A stretch of DNA of 64,000 bases from Oscillospiraceae bacterium (GCA_021768185.1 JAETNP010000004.1:33865-97864), one strand, 5' to 3'; positions 47,178 to 57,148 are shown, numbered from the stretch's first letter. A program made the numbers and translations. The notes: generated by a model not told the origin, from the letters alone.

Positions 47178-49778
47178 TTATCTGTCCTGCACCGTAAAGA
47201 TCAGCTTCTCTCCGTCGCTGCCGATGACCGCCTTCTGTCCGTCGGACAGGGTCCCGCGGATCAGCATGGCCGCCAGCTCTGTTTCCACATACTTTTGCAG
47301 GTACCGCTTTACCGGCCTTGCTCCGTAGGACGGCGAGTAGCTGGCTTTTGCGATGAACGCCTTGGCCTCCTCCGTCAGTTCCAGGACAATGTCCCGGTCC
47401 GCCAGGCGGCGGGTAACGCCGGTCATGGCAATGTCGATGATGCCGCCGATCTGGCTCTCCGTCAGCGGGGAGAAGACCACGATGTCGTCCACGCGGTTGA
47501 TGAACTCCGGACGGAAGTACTGGTTCAGTTCGCCCCGGACCCGATCCTTCACCTCGGGGTCGATGGAGCCGTCCTGATGGATGTTCTCCGTCAGATAGGC
47601 GGAGCCGATGTTGCTGGTCATGATGATGATGGTGTTCTTGAAGTCCACCGTCCGGCCCTGGTTGTCCGTCAGCCGCCCGTCGTCCAGCAGCTGGAGCAGG
47701 ATGTTGAACACATCCGGGTGGGCCTTCTCGATCTCGTCGAACAGTACCACGCTGTAGGGTTTGCGCCGCACGGCCTCGGTAAGCTGGCCGCCCTCATCAT
47801 AGCCCACGTATCCCGGAGGCGCGCCCACCAGCCGGGAGACGGCGTGCTTCTCCATATACTCGGACATGTCGATGCGGACCATATTCCGCTCATCGTCAAA
47901 GAGGGACGCCGCCAGGGTTTTCGCCAGCTCCGTCTTGCCCACGCCGGTGGGGCCCAGGAAGATGAAGGACCCGATAGGCCGGTTCTCGTCCTTGAGTCCC
48001 GCCCGGCCTCTCAGAATCGCCTCGCTGACGGCAGAGACCGCCTCGTCCTGGCCGATGACCCGCCGGTGCAGGATCTCCGGCAGTCGCAGGAGCTTCTCCT
48101 TCTCGCTCTCCACCAGCTTGCTCACCGGGATGCCGGTCCACTTGCTGACCACTCCGGCGATCTCCTCCTCGGTGACCTCCTCTTTCAGGAGATGGTCCTC
48201 CTTTCCGTCGTCTACCCGCTGCCGCTCCTCCTCCAGCTGCTTCTCCAGCCGGGGCAGGGCGTCGTACTTCAGCCGGGCCATCTTCTCCAGATCGTAGTTC
48301 CGTTCCGCCTCTTCCATCTGGTGGCGGGTGTCCTCGATCTCCTGCTTGATGCGCTTGACCCCGGCAATGGACTGCTTCTCCGTCTCCCACTGGGCCCGCA
48401 TGGCGTCGTTCCTGGCTTTCAGCTCCGCCAGCTCCCCGTCGATGTGGGCCAGACGGTTCTTGCTTCCGGCGTCCTCCTCCTTGCCCAGGGCCTGCTTCTC
48501 GATCTCCAGCTGCATGATTTTCCGGCTGATCTCGTCCAGCTCGGCGGGCAGACTGTCGATCTCCATACGGATTTTGCTGGCGGCCTCGTCCATCAGGTCG
48601 ATGGCTTTGTCCGGCAGGAAGCGGTCGGCGATATACCGGTCCGACAGGGTGGCGCAGGCGATCAGCGCCCCGTCGGTGATCCGCACGCCGTGATGGATCT
48701 CAAACCGCTCCTTGAGCCCCCGGAGGATGGAGATGGTGTCCTCCACCGTGGGCTGGTCGATGAGCACCTTCTGGAACCGGCGCTCCAGGGCGGCGTCCTT
48801 CTCGATATACTTCCGGTACTCGTCCAGCGTCGTCGCGCCGATGCAGTGGAGCTCGCCCCGGGCCAGCTTGGGCTTGAGGAGGTTGCCCGCGTCCATGCTG
48901 CCCTCGGTGCGGCCCGCGCCCACGATGTTGTGGAGCTCGTCGATAAAGAGCAGGATCCGCCCCTCGCTCTTCTCCACCTCATTGAGGACCGCTTTCAGCC
49001 GCTCCTCGAATTCACCCCGGTACTTGGCCCCGGCGATCAGCGCCCCCATGTCCAAAGCGAAGATGGTCTTGTCCTTCAATCCCTCCGGCACGTCGCCGTT
49101 GAGGATCCGCTGGGCCAGGCCCTCCACCACGGCGGTTTTGCCCACGCCGGGCTCGCCGATAAGGACCGGGTTGTTCTTGGTTTTCCGGCTCAGAATCTGA
49201 ATGGTGTGGCGGATTTCGCTGTCACGGCCAATCACCGGGTCCAGCTTGCCCTGCCGGGCCATTTCCACCAAGTCCCGGCCATACTTGGTCAGGGCCTCAT
49301 AGCTCTCCTCCGGGTTCTGGCTGGTGACCCGCTGGCTGCCCCGGACCTTGGTGAGGGCCTGCAAAATTTTCTCCTTGTCGATGCCGTACTGCCGGAAAAT
49401 TTTTGCGCTGGGGGTGCCGGTCTCCTCCACCAGCGCCAGATACAGATGCTCCACGGACACGTACTCGTCCTTAAACTGCCGGGCAATCCGGTCTGCAGCC
49501 GTCAGAAGCTGGGAGAAGCGTCTGCTGGCGTAGAGCTGGTCCGCTCCGCCGCCGGACACCTTGGGCAGGCGGTCGATCTCCCGCTGGACCTCGGCCGCCA
49601 AGGACTCCACGTCCAAGCCCATATAAGTCAGCAGCCGGGGCACCAGTCCCTCCCGCTGGCGCAGCAGCGCCAAGTGCAGGTGCTCGCCGTCCAGCTGCTG
49701 CTGACCGTTCTCAATGGCGATGGACTGGCAGTCCGCTACAGCCTGCTGCGCATTCTGGGTATATTGATCAAAATTCAT
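47178..49778 (-). CDS. clpB: ATP-dependent chaperone ClpB
   Basis: An 866-residue AAA+ disaggregase that works with DnaK. It has the N-terminal Clp repeat domain, AAA domain 1 (Walker [10 protein letters not shown] near residue 205), a coiled-coil middle domain (about 400-525; [30 protein letters not shown]) that separates ClpB from ClpA/C, and AAA domain 2 ([12 protein letters not shown]) with the C-terminal small domain. The start is ATG 49778 ([12 protein letters not shown]), with GGAGGAGG upstream. A CIRCE element upstream places it under HrcA heat-shock control. Confidence 0.97.
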   Translation of the reverse strand: MNFDQYTQNAQQAVADCQSIAIENGQQQLDGEHLHLALLRQREGLVPRLLTYMGLDVESLAAEVQREIDRLPKVSGGGADQLYASRRFSQLLTAADRIARQFKDEYVSVEHLYLALVEETGTPSAKIFRQYGIDKEKILQALTKVRGSQRVTSQNPEESYEALTKYGRDLVEMARQGKLDPVIGRDSEIRHTIQILSRKTKNNPVLIGEPGVGKTAVVEGLAQRILNGDVPEGLKDKTIFALDMGALIAGAKYRGEFEERLKAVLNEVEKSEGRILLFIDELHNIVGAGRTEGSMDAGNLLKPKLARGELHCIGATTLDEYRKYIEKDAALERRFQKVLIDQPTVEDTISILRGLKERFEIHHGVRITDGALIACATLSDRYIADRFLPDKAIDLMDEAASKIRMEIDSLPAELDEISRKIMQLEIEKQALGKEEDAGSKNRLAHIDGELAELKARNDAMRAQWETEKQSIAGVKRIKQEIEDTRHQMEEAERNYDLEKMARLKYDALPRLEKQLEEERQRVDDGKEDHLLKEEVTEEEIAGVVSKWTGIPVSKLVESEKEKLLRLPEILHRRVIGQDEAVSAVSEAILRGRAGLKDENRPIGSFIFLGPTGVGKTELAKTLAASLFDDERNMVRIDMSEYMEKHAVSRLVGAPPGYVGYDEGGQLTEAVRRKPYSVVLFDEIEKAHPDVFNILLQLLDDGRLTDNQGRTVDFKNTIIIMTSNIGSAYLTENIHQDGSIDPEVKDRVRGELNQYFRPEFINRVDDIVVFSPLTESQIGGIIDIAMTGVTRRLADRDIVLELTEEAKAFIAKASYSPSYGARPVKRYLQKYVETELAAMLIRGTLSDGQKAVIGSDGEKLIFTVQDR

Positions 49779-49846
49779 ATGACATGCCTCCTCCGAACCA
49801 GTATGCCCATTCCGGCTTACCGGTCCTCTGTTTCTTTTCATGTTCT

Positions 49847-49875
49847 ATCATACACCCGTTCCCGCAAAATGTAAA
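49847..49875 (-). promoter_or_regulatory. clpB promoter
   Basis: Minus strand TTTACA (49875-49870), 17-bp spacer, TATGAT (49852-49847), about 65 bases before the ATG. Confidence 0.75.
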
Positions 49876-49883
49876 GAGAAAAG

Positions 49884-49910
49884 TTAGCATTCTCGTGTCG
49901 AGAGTGCTAA
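49884..49910. promoter_or_regulatory. CIRCE element (HrcA operator)
   Basis: TTAGCATTC, 9 bases, GAGTGCTAA: the CIRCE consensus with one changed base in the left arm. It sits 8 bases upstream of the clpB -35 box, rather than downstream of the start site as is usual. Confidence 0.92.
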
Positions 49911-49960
49911 CTTTTCGTGAACAAACTGTAAATCCTCAGCCCGGGAGGCATCCGGGCGGG

Positions 49961-52900
49961 TCACTGCAAGATCTCGTCCAGGGTTTCCATCAGCTTGCCG
50001 ATATGAATCGGCTTTGCGATATGACCATTCATGCCGCACTTCAGCGCCGCCTGTTTGTCCTCCTCGAAGGCGTTGGCCGTCATCGCCAGAATGGGAATAG
50101 AGGCCAACTCCGGGTCAGGCAGGGCCCGAATAGCCTTTGCCGCCGCATAGCCGTCCATCACCGGCATCTGAATATCCATCAGCACCAGGCAGTAATATCC
50201 GGGTGAGGAGTGCCTGATCATCTCCACAGCCATCTCCCCGTTTTCCGCCACGTCCAGGGTAAAGCCGGCCTCCTCCAGAATCGCCTGGGCGATTTCCTGG
50301 TTCAGCTCGTTATCCTCCGCCAGCAGGATGTGTCCGGTGTGGCATCCGGAATCAACCTTTTCGGCGTCTGCCGGCTCCGGCGCGTCCGTGCTGACTAGGG
50401 AGCGCAGGCAGCGGCGCAGCTCCGACAGGAACAGGGGCTTGCTGCAGAAGGCCGTGACCCCCGCCTCCTTGGCCTCCTCCTCGATGTCGGCCCAGTCGTA
50501 GGCGGTCAGGACGATAATGGGAACGTCATCTCCCATCTCCTTGCGGATCCGGCGTGTGACCTCCACCCCGTTCATGTCGGGAAGCAGCCAGTCAATAATA
50601 TATACGCAGTAGTTGTCCCCCCGCATGACCGCCTGCCGTGTGCGGAGCACCGCCTCCTTTCCCGACAGGGTCCACTCCGCCCGCATACCGATCTGCTGGA
50701 GCATATAGGAGACGCTGTCGCAGGTGTTGAAGTCGTCGTCCACCACCAGCGCCCGGCAGTTTGCCAGCTCCGGAATGGTCTGGGGCTCCTTCTCACCCTC
50801 GCTCAGGCGGAAGGTCAGAGACACCACGAACTCCGTGCCCGTTCCCTGCTCGCTCTTTACGCTGATGGTGCCGTTCATCATGTCCACGATGTTTTTCGTG
50901 ATGGCCATGCCCAGTCCGGTGCCCTGGATGCCGCTGATGGTGGAATTCCGCTCCCGCTCAAAGGGCTCGAAGATGCGGGAGACAAACTCCGGACTCATCC
51001 CGATGCCCGTATCCCGGATGTAGAACTCATAGCTGCCGTATCCCGCGGGCGCGCCCGGCTTTTCAACGATCCGCATACTGACAATGCCGCCCGCCGGCGT
51101 ATACTTGACGGAATTGCTCAGCAGGTTCAGCAGCAGCTGATTCAGGCGCAGCTTGTCACAGCAGATCTCCTCGTTGACCACATCCACCGCGTCGATATAG
51201 AACTCCAGCTGCTTGGCGTGAATGTCCGCCTGGATGATATTGCGCAGGCCATGGAGGATGTCCGGCAGGCTGCATGGGGCCTCCTCCAGGCGCATCTTCC
51301 CGCTTTCGATCCGGCTCATGTCCAGGATGTCGTTGATCAGGCTCAGCAGGTGATTGCCGGAGGTCATAATTTTCTGGAGATACGCCTCCACCTGTTCCCG
51401 CTGCTCGATGTGGGTGATTGCCAGGGCCGTAAAGCCCACAATGGCGTTCATGGGCGTGCGGATGTCGTGGGACATGTTGGAGAGGAATACGCTCTTGGCC
51501 TTGCTTGCCCGGTTGGCCTGGAGCAGCGCGTCCTCCAGCAGGCTCTTTTTCTCCAGCTCGCCCCGGGTCTCCGCGTCCACGCTGCGCAGGCCCAGAACGA
51601 TCCCACGGCCCTTATCCCACGCGCCCGCCCGCACGGCCTTCATCTGGAAATATTCCAACTCTTTGCCGTCGCCCGTGCGGTAGTTGGCGTAGCAAAACAG
51701 CTTCTCGCCCAGCTCCTTCATCAGCCATTCGGCGGAGGCCGTCTGCCGCAGCAGCTCCCGGTCCTCGGGATAGACATACTGCTGTATGTACTGTTCCATG
51801 CACTCCTGGAGGCGGATGGTGCCGCCGAAGATATTCTCCATCCGCTGTCGGCTGTTCTCCGCAATGCGGAGGGTATAGCCCAGTCCCGTATCCAGGTTAA
51901 AGAAGCACACCAGGCTGTAGTCGATGCACAGCGCCTGGACCAGCGCCATCTGCTGCTGCTCCTTTTCGGTGCGCTCCTGCTCTTCCCGCTGCTTCTGGGC
52001 GGTGCAGTCCAGGAGGAAGCGCTGGTAGAACAGCTCCCCATTTTCCTCTACCAGTTTGATGTTGCCCATGACGTGCAGCAGCCGGCCGTCTCCATGCCGG
52101 ACCCGGTACTCCACGCTGACGCTGTCTCCCACCGTGTTCAGTGAGCGGATGCAGTTCCGCAGTTTCGGTTTGTCCTCGTCCAGCACGGAGTTGGCCACGG
52201 TCTGAAAGCCGTCCCGGAGCATCTCCCCCTGGGTCTCATAGCCCAGGATCTCCAGAGCCGCCCGGTTGATGCTGAGAATCCGGGACCCGTCCAGGGAGTG
52301 GCACATCACGCCGCAGTCCATGGTGGTGAAAAGGGCCTCCAGGGTGCGGTTCTTCTGGCGGATCGCCTGCTCATAGGCCCGCTCCTGGGTGATGTCGATG
52401 GCAACGCCTACCGTGCCCATCACGCTGCCGTCCAGATCGTACAGCGGGGACTTGTAAGTGGTCAGCAGACGCTCCCCGCCTCCGGTCTGGATGGTTTCCT
52501 CGGATACGCAGGTCCGCCGTGTGGCCATGACCTCCCGCTCCGACTCGATGCAGGCCGGGTCGTCCTGCTCCACGTCCCAGATATAGGCGTGGCCGCGGCC
52601 CTGGACCTGTTCCTTGGTCTTATTCACCGTCCGGCAGAAGCTGTCGTTGACCTTCTCATGGATGCCGTTTTTATCCTTATACCAAACCAGGCTGGGGATG
52701 CTGTTGATGGTGGCTTCCAGGTACTGGCCGGTCTCCCAGGCGTCCTTCCGCTCCCGGCAGGCCTGCTGCCAGCGGGAGAAGCGGAACCGGATCTCCGCCT
52801 CGCTCATGGGCAGCGTCCAGATGTCCCGGATCTGCTCCAGGCTGTCCGCCAGCAGAGGGAACTGCTCTCCTTCCGCCAGCACGATCAGCTGGGCATCCGG

Positions 52901-53128
52901 CCGCTTGTTGGCGCACAGCGTCTTCAGGGCGGCGGGAATGTCCAGTCCCCGCAGGTCGGCCAGGATCAGATCCGCCTGAGCAGCCGGAGTCGCCTCCGGC
53001 TCATCGCTCTCAAGATAGCCGCAGGAAAACCGCTCCAGGGGCGGCATCTCCCGAATTACCCCTAAAACATCCCGCTGGCGTCCGGTCAAGTAGATCTGAA
53101 GACGGCAATGGTACATGTTCTCTATCAT
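49961..53128 (-). CDS. Hybrid sensor histidine kinase / response regulator
   Basis: A 1055-residue cytoplasmic phosphorelay protein without membrane helices. Order: an N-terminal receiver-like region (LILADLRGLDIP), a PAS domain (TINSIPSLVWYKDKNGIHEKVND), a second PAS (LFTTMDCGVMCHSLDGSRILSINRAALEILGY), a third PAS-like segment, HisKA (phosphoacceptor His in SNMSHDIRTPMNAIVGF), HATPase (N-box LLNLLSNSVKYT, G-boxes DTGIGM and GTGLGMAI), then two receiver domains (Asp in IIDWLLPDMNG and LMDIQMPVMDG). The start may be ATG 53128 or ATG 53116. The output pathway is unknown, as no downstream partner is adjacent. Confidence 0.92.
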   Translation of the reverse strand: MIENMYHCRLQIYLTGRQRDVLGVIREMPPLERFSCGYLESDEPEATPAAQADLILADLRGLDIPAALKTLCANKRPDAQLIVLAEGEQFPLLADSLEQIRDIWTLPMSEAEIRFRFSRWQQACRERKDAWETGQYLEATINSIPSLVWYKDKNGIHEKVNDSFCRTVNKTKEQVQGRGHAYIWDVEQDDPACIESEREVMATRRTCVSEETIQTGGGERLLTTYKSPLYDLDGSVMGTVGVAIDITQERAYEQAIRQKNRTLEALFTTMDCGVMCHSLDGSRILSINRAALEILGYETQGEMLRDGFQTVANSVLDEDKPKLRNCIRSLNTVGDSVSVEYRVRHGDGRLLHVMGNIKLVEENGELFYQRFLLDCTAQKQREEQERTEKEQQQMALVQALCIDYSLVCFFNLDTGLGYTLRIAENSRQRMENIFGGTIRLQECMEQYIQQYVYPEDRELLRQTASAEWLMKELGEKLFCYANYRTGDGKELEYFQMKAVRAGAWDKGRGIVLGLRSVDAETRGELEKKSLLEDALLQANRASKAKSVFLSNMSHDIRTPMNAIVGFTALAITHIEQREQVEAYLQKIMTSGNHLLSLINDILDMSRIESGKMRLEEAPCSLPDILHGLRNIIQADIHAKQLEFYIDAVDVVNEEICCDKLRLNQLLLNLLSNSVKYTPAGGIVSMRIVEKPGAPAGYGSYEFYIRDTGIGMSPEFVSRIFEPFERERNSTISGIQGTGLGMAITKNIVDMMNGTISVKSEQGTGTEFVVSLTFRLSEGEKEPQTIPELANCRALVVDDDFNTCDSVSYMLQQIGMRAEWTLSGKEAVLRTRQAVMRGDNYCVYIIDWLLPDMNGVEVTRRIRKEMGDDVPIIVLTAYDWADIEEEAKEAGVTAFCSKPLFLSELRRCLRSLVSTDAPEPADAEKVDSGCHTGHILLAEDNELNQEIAQAILEEAGFTLDVAENGEMAVEMIRHSSPGYYCLVLMDIQMPVMDGYAAAKAIRALPDPELASIPILAMTANAFEEDKQAALKCGMNGHIAKPIHIGKLMETLDEILQ

Positions 53129-53259
53129 TCCCTTCCCGTGGTGTCGCACGCATACATTTCTATGCTACATTTTAACGGTCCGGGGGAAGATTGTCAACTA
53201 TTGAATTCAACTTTTGCCTGCGGGGATACCGCCTTCTTAGCGATGGCTCGGGGCATAAG

Positions 53260-53296
53260 ATTGTACGGCAGCCATACCGAGTGGCTGCCGTACAAT
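53260..53296. repeat. 15-bp perfect inverted repeat in an intergenic region
   Basis: ATTGTACGGCAGCCA and its exact complement flank a 7-base loop. The 53150-53419 interval holds no convincing gene. The stem could terminate the DUF212 operon, which ends 124 bases away, but the distance and lack of a T-run argue for another role. Confidence 0.7.
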
Positions 53297-53419
53297 TCGA
53301 TAGACCAAATAAAGCCCAATACCATCGCCTTATGCGCAGCATCAAAGCCTGACCGCCTTAAAGGCTGGCACAGCCAATATACGCAAGGAGCTGCTCTCGC
53401 CAAGGCGAGGAATGACCCG

Positions 53420-53860
53420 CTATACCAGCAGTCCCACGCCCAGTCCCAGCAGGGCGCCCATGAGCACCTGTAACGGCGTGTGGCCCATGACCTCCCGGAG
53501 GTCGTCGGCAAAGTCCTCCGCCGTCAGCTTCTCCACGTGGGCCAGGAGCTGGTTCACCAGCCGGGCGGTGTCTCCGGCGCTGCGGCGGACGTTGCAGGCG
53601 TCGTACATCACCACCGCCGAGAGGATCACCGCCAGGGCAAAATCGGGACCCTGTATGCCGTGAAGCTTCCCGATGGCGGCGGTGCAGGCCACCACCAGGG
53701 CGGAGTGGCTGCTGGGCATACCGCCGCTGGACACGAACAGCCGCACATCCAGCCGCCGTGCCAGCACGGCCTCCAGCACCACCTTGATGAGCTGGGCCAA
53801 AAACCATGCCAGCAGGGCGCAGTCGATGATGGGGTTGGTGGTGAGCATCCCGAAGCGCAT
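53420..53860 (-). CDS. Divergent PAP2-family membrane protein (DUF212, YuiD-like)
   Basis: A 146-residue membrane protein of the divergent PAP2 / DUF212 family. The phosphatase-like motifs SGGMPSSHSA (about 46-55) and GHTPLQV (about 126-132) are visible, with three to four hydrophobic helices. It may act on a lipid-linked phosphate; the family is uncharacterised. The start ATG 53860 has AGGAGG 8 bases upstream. It is the last gene of the nusB-xseA-xseB-ispA operon, and its place after ispA fits polyprenyl-phosphate metabolism (inference). Confidence 0.87.
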   Translation of the reverse strand: MRFGMLTTNPIIDCALLAWFLAQLIKVVLEAVLARRLDVRLFVSSGGMPSSHSALVVACTAAIGKLHGIQGPDFALAVILSAVVMYDACNVRRSAGDTARLVNQLLAHVEKLTAEDFADDLREVMGHTPLQVLMGALLGLGVGLLV

Positions 53861-53863
53861 GAG

Positions 53864-54736
53864 CTATTTCCTCCTGTCCGCCAGACTGTCCGCCAGCTCC
53901 AGCAAAAATTCGTTGCATTGCAGGTCCGCAATGGCCTCTTTGGCCAGCCGGGTCTCCTCCGCCACCAGTTCTCCGCAGCGCTCCAGGCCCAGCAGGTCCA
54001 CGAAGGTCCGCTTGCCCTCCTCCTTGTCGGAACCCACCGGCTTGCCGAACTCGTCCTGGTCGGCAATAACGTCCAGCATGTCGTCCCGGATCTGGAACGC
54101 AAGGCCAATATGCTCCGCATAGGACGCGGCCTGCCGCCGGACCGACCCGTCCGCCCCGGCGGCGATGCACCCCAGGTCCGCCGCCGCGGCCAGCAGCCCC
54201 CCGGTCTTCCGCAGACACAGGTCCCGCAGTTCCTCCTCACTATGGGCCAGAGCGTCCATATCCAGCACCTGGCCGGCCACCATGCCGTCCCCGCCGCAGG
54301 CGGCGGAGAGGGCATGGACCGCCTCGATCCGCTGCTCCGCGCTCAGCCCCGGCGCGATGGAGATCAGCCGGAAGGCCTCCGCCTGCAAGGCGTCCCCCGC
54401 CAGAACGGCCATAGTCTCCCCATAGACCTTGTGGCAGGTAGGCCGTCCCCGCCGGAGGTCGTCGTCGTCCATGCAGGGCAGATCATCGTGAATCAAAGAA
54501 TACGTGTGGACGCACTCCAGCGCCGCGCCCAGGGAGAGGGCCCCCTGCGTCTCCCCGCCCAGCGCCTCGCAGAATGCCAGGACCATCACGGGCCGGACCC
54601 GTTTGCCGCCGGCCAGCAGGCTGTAGCGCATGGCCTCCTGGAGCCGCCTATAGGGCTTGTTTCTCAGAAAGAGGCCCTGCAGGGCTTCCTCCACGGCGGC
54701 GCGATAGCGGTCATATTGGGCCTGAAACGTCTCCAT
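53864..54736 (-). CDS. ispA: Polyprenyl (farnesyl) diphosphate synthase
   Basis: A 290-residue all-helical trans-prenyltransferase, condensing isopentenyl and dimethylallyl diphosphates, most likely to farnesyl diphosphate. The first Asp-rich motif is DDLPCMDDDDLRRG (about 84-97), with the chain-length region HTYSLIHDD before it; the second is FQIRDDMLD. The start is ATG 54736, with GGAGGA 6 bases upstream; a GTG at 54742 overlaps the xseB stop. Standard operon position after xseB. Confidence 0.95.
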   Translation of the reverse strand: METFQAQYDRYRAAVEEALQGLFLRNKPYRRLQEAMRYSLLAGGKRVRPVMVLAFCEALGGETQGALSLGAALECVHTYSLIHDDLPCMDDDDLRRGRPTCHKVYGETMAVLAGDALQAEAFRLISIAPGLSAEQRIEAVHALSAACGGDGMVAGQVLDMDALAHSEEELRDLCLRKTGGLLAAAADLGCIAAGADGSVRRQAASYAEHIGLAFQIRDDMLDVIADQDEFGKPVGSDKEEGKRTFVDLLGLERCGELVAEETRLAKEAIADLQCNEFLLELADSLADRRK

Positions 54737-54738
54737 AC

Positions 54739-54984
54739 TCACTCCTCCGTATCGAAGGGCAGCTCCACCGGCTCCCCGTCGGGACCCTTCTGGAGCTTGA
54801 CCACCTTCTGTTCCGCCTCGTCCAGCATAGCGGAGCAGGCGGAGGCCAGCCGGGTCCCCTCCTCAAAGAGGGCCAGGGAGTCCGCCAGCGCCGCGTCCCC
54901 CCGCTCCAGCGCGGAGACGATCTCCTCCAGGCGCTTCATATTCTCCTCAAAGCTCTTGGGTTCTTCCTTTTTCCTCGGGCTCAT
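54739..54984 (-). CDS. xseB: Exodeoxyribonuclease VII small subunit
   Basis: An 81-residue small subunit of ExoVII (MSPRKKEEPKSFEENMKRLEEIVSAL and FEEGTRLASACSAMLDEAEQKV are typical). It binds multiple copies to XseA. The start is ATG 54984, with GGAGGAGG upstream; it overlaps the xseA stop by 4 bases, so the two are translationally coupled. Two bases separate it from ispA. Confidence 0.94.
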   Translation of the reverse strand: MSPRKKEEPKSFEENMKRLEEIVSALERGDAALADSLALFEEGTRLASACSAMLDEAEQKVVKLQKGPDGEPVELPFDTEE

Positions 54985-56198
54985 GTCGCATCCTCCTCCG
55001 TTAATCTCTCTTCCACCCGGCACAGCAGCCGCCCATCGGACAGCCGCGCGGCGATCCGGCTCCCCACCGGCGCGTCCTCCGTCCGGCGCAGGGGCCGTCC
55101 TCCCTCGTCCGTCACCAGGGCAAACCCCCGGCCCAGCACCTTCAGGGGGCTCATGGCGTCCAGCGACGCCGCCAGCGCGGCCAGATCCGCCCTGGGCGTC
55201 GTCAGCCGGGCCAGGGCGGCGTGGCACAGGTCCTTCTGCACGTGGTCCAGCGCCAGCCGCTTGTCCTGCACCGCTGCCATAGGGTCGGTCAGCACCCGCT
55301 TGCCGGTCAGCTCCGCCAGCCGGCGGCGCAGCAGTTCCACCCGCTTGGATTGACTGCGAAGCATGTGGAGGCGTTGGCTCTGCAGCCGCTCCAGCAGCTC
55401 CGCCTGATCGGGAACCGCCAGCTCGGCGGCGTGGGAGGGCGTGGCCGCCCGGACGTCGGCCACAAAGTCGGCAATGGTCATATCCGGCTCATGGCCCACG
55501 GCGGAGATAACGGGAATCTCCGAGTCGAAAATCGCCCGGGCCACCCGCTCGTCGTTGAAGGCCCACAGGTCCTCGATGGACCCGCCGCCCCGGCCGGTGA
55601 TGATGAGGTCCGCCACCCGGTGCCGGTTGGCGTAGCGCAGCGCCCCCACAATCTCCGGCGGCGCCTCCTCCCCCTGGACCCGGACGGGCAGCAGCTTCAC
55701 CTTGGCCAGAGGATACCGGCGGCGCAGGATCCGGATCATGTCGTGGACCGCCGCCCCGGCGGAGGAGGTAATGATGGCGATCGTCCGGGGATACTCCGGC
55801 AGGGGCTTTTTGTGTGCCTCGTCAAAGAGCCCCTCCTTCCACAATTTTTCCTTTAACTGCTCGAAGGCCACATGGAGATCCCCCACCCCGTCTGGGCTCA
55901 GGGCGTCGCAGTAGAGCTGATAGGCCCCGTCCCGGGGATAGACGCTGACCCGGCCCCCGGCGATGACCTTCATGCCGTTCTCCGGGCGGAACCGGAGGCG
56001 CAGGGCCTGTCCCTTGAACATGACGCACCGCAGCGCGCCCTCCGCGTCCTTCAAGGTGAAATAGTGGTGCCCGGAGGGATACAGCTTGTAGTTGGAGATC
56101 TCCCCCCGGACGAGGACGTTCCCGAACTCCGGGACGCTCTCCAGGACGGCCTTCACCAGTCCGTTCAGCTCCGATACGCCATAGATATGCCGCTCCAC
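54981..56198 (-). CDS. xseA: Exodeoxyribonuclease VII large subunit
   Basis: A 405-residue nuclease subunit degrading single-stranded DNA. The N-terminal OB-fold reads VLVRGEISNYKLYPSGHHYFTLKD (about 27-50); the catalytic domain includes ITSSAGAAVHDMIRILRRRYP, DLIITGRGGGSIEDLWAFNDE and AVGHEPDMTIADFVADVRAATPS. The start is taken as GTG 56198 (MERHIYGVSELNGLV), with GGGGGTGAG upstream; the longer frame from 56261 runs through the hairpin after nusB and lacks similarity. Confidence 0.95.
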   Translation of the reverse strand: MERHIYGVSELNGLVKAVLESVPEFGNVLVRGEISNYKLYPSGHHYFTLKDAEGALRCVMFKGQALRLRFRPENGMKVIAGGRVSVYPRDGAYQLYCDALSPDGVGDLHVAFEQLKEKLWKEGLFDEAHKKPLPEYPRTIAIITSSAGAAVHDMIRILRRRYPLAKVKLLPVRVQGEEAPPEIVGALRYANRHRVADLIITGRGGGSIEDLWAFNDERVARAIFDSEIPVISAVGHEPDMTIADFVADVRAATPSHAAELAVPDQAELLERLQSQRLHMLRSQSKRVELLRRRLAELTGKRVLTDPMAAVQDKRLALDHVQKDLCHAALARLTTPRADLAALAASLDAMSPLKVLGRGFALVTDEGGRPLRRTEDAPVGSRIAARLSDGRLLCRVEERLTEEDAT

Positions 56199-56230
56199 GG
56201 CCTCACCCCCTGTTGATGGAAATATGAGAA

Positions 56231-56250
56231 GGGCGCACCGCTGTGCGCCC
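56231..56250 (-). terminator. Small hairpin between nusB and xseA
   Basis: GGGCGCAC / GTGCGCCC with a 4-base loop, followed by TTCTC on the minus strand. Probably an attenuating or processing stem within the operon. Confidence 0.45.
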
Positions 56251-56260
56251 TCCGCTGGCA

Positions 56261-56767
56261 TTATTGATCCTGCGCCTCCTGCTCCGGCGCGTCTGAGGGC
56301 AGACCTTTGGCCGGCGGCGCGTCCTCCGTCTCCGTGCGGACGAAGGAGCCCAGGATGCCGTTGATAAACCGGACGACATCAGGGCTTTCGTACTTCTTGG
56401 CGATCTCCACCGCCTCATTGATGGCCGCGCCGTTGGGAATTTCCGGCATGTACAGGATCTCGTACATGGCAAGGCGCATAATAGCTCCCGCCACCAGGGG
56501 GATCCGCTCGAACCGCCACCCCTTGGCGTACTTCTCGATATACTGGTCCAGCTCGTACCCGTGGGCGGCGATGCCCTTCACCAGCTTGCAGATATAGGCC
56601 TTCTGGCTGGGACCGGGCAGCTCGCCGTAGACCTCGTACTCCGGGGCCATATTCTCAAAGTGGGGGCTGCTGAGACGCTGCTCCAGCAGCTCATCGGCAG
56701 TCAGGTCGGTAAAGCTCAGCTCAAAGCAGAGATGCATGGCGATCTCTCGGGCAACATTTCTAATCAT
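56261..56767 (-). CDS. nusB: Transcription antitermination factor NusB
   Basis: A 168-residue NusB-fold protein acting in rRNA antitermination. It starts MIRNVAREIAMHLCFEL, has the RIPLVAGAIMRLAMYEILYMPEIPNGAAINEAVEIAKKY core typical of the family (shown in part) and ends in RFINGILGSF, then a 25-residue Pro/Glu-rich tail. The ATG 56767 has AAAAGGA upstream. It lies between the asp23 gene and xseA, the standard Firmicutes context. Confidence 0.93.
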   Translation of the reverse strand: MIRNVAREIAMHLCFELSFTDLTADELLEQRLSSPHFENMAPEYEVYGELPGPSQKAYICKLVKGIAAHGYELDQYIEKYAKGWRFERIPLVAGAIMRLAMYEILYMPEIPNGAAINEAVEIAKKYESPDVVRFINGILGSFVRTETEDAPPAKGLPSDAPEQEAQDQ

Positions 56768-56806
56768 GAGTGATCCTTTTCTCTCTCAGCACACACGCCG
56801 GCCCTC

Positions 56807-57148
56807 TTATTGGAAGGACACGCCGCCCACATGGACGTTGACCGCCTTCACGGCGAAGCCGGTCATGGACTCGATGGCGGCGGACACCGCGCTCTGGATC
56901 TTCCCCGCCACTTCGGGAATGGCGTAACCGTAGCGGATGAGGATATAGACATCCACCACCGCGCCCTCCTCGTCCGCCACCAGGCGCACGCCACGGGTGC
57001 CGGACTTCTTGGGGGCGACGTTCATGAGGCCGCTGACGCCCTCCACCTCGGCCACCGCCCCGGCGGCCAGGGAGGCCAGCACCTCCTCGGAAATATGGAT
57101 GCACCCCAGCTCCTCGGGGTGAGTCATGTATTCCTTGTTCTCGGACAT
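56807..57148 (-). CDS. Asp23/Gls24 family envelope stress protein
   Basis: A 113-residue protein of the Asp23/Gls24 (DUF322) family (GCIHISEEVLASLAAGAVAEVEGVSGL, AVDVYILIRYGYAIPEVAGKIQ-like). It is linked in staphylococci to cell-envelope homeostasis. The ATG 57148 has AAAAGGAG upstream. It is the first gene of the nusB-xse-isp operon, as with YqhY in Bacillus, where it is tied to fatty-acid synthesis control. Confidence 0.92.
   Translation of the reverse strand: MSENKEYMTHPEELGCIHISEEVLASLAAGAVAEVEGVSGLMNVAPKKSGTRGVRLVADEEGAVVDVYILIRYGYAIPEVAGKIQSAVSAAIESMTGFAVKAVNVHVGGVSFQ

Noticed and set aside
47079..49874. 931-codon plus-strand open frame across clpB
   Set aside because: Antisense shadow of clpB.
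53108..53473. Possible small gene on either strand between the hybrid kinase and the DUF212 gene
   Set aside because: No ribosome site, overlaps the real gene ends and a palindrome; better explained as a non-coding repeat.
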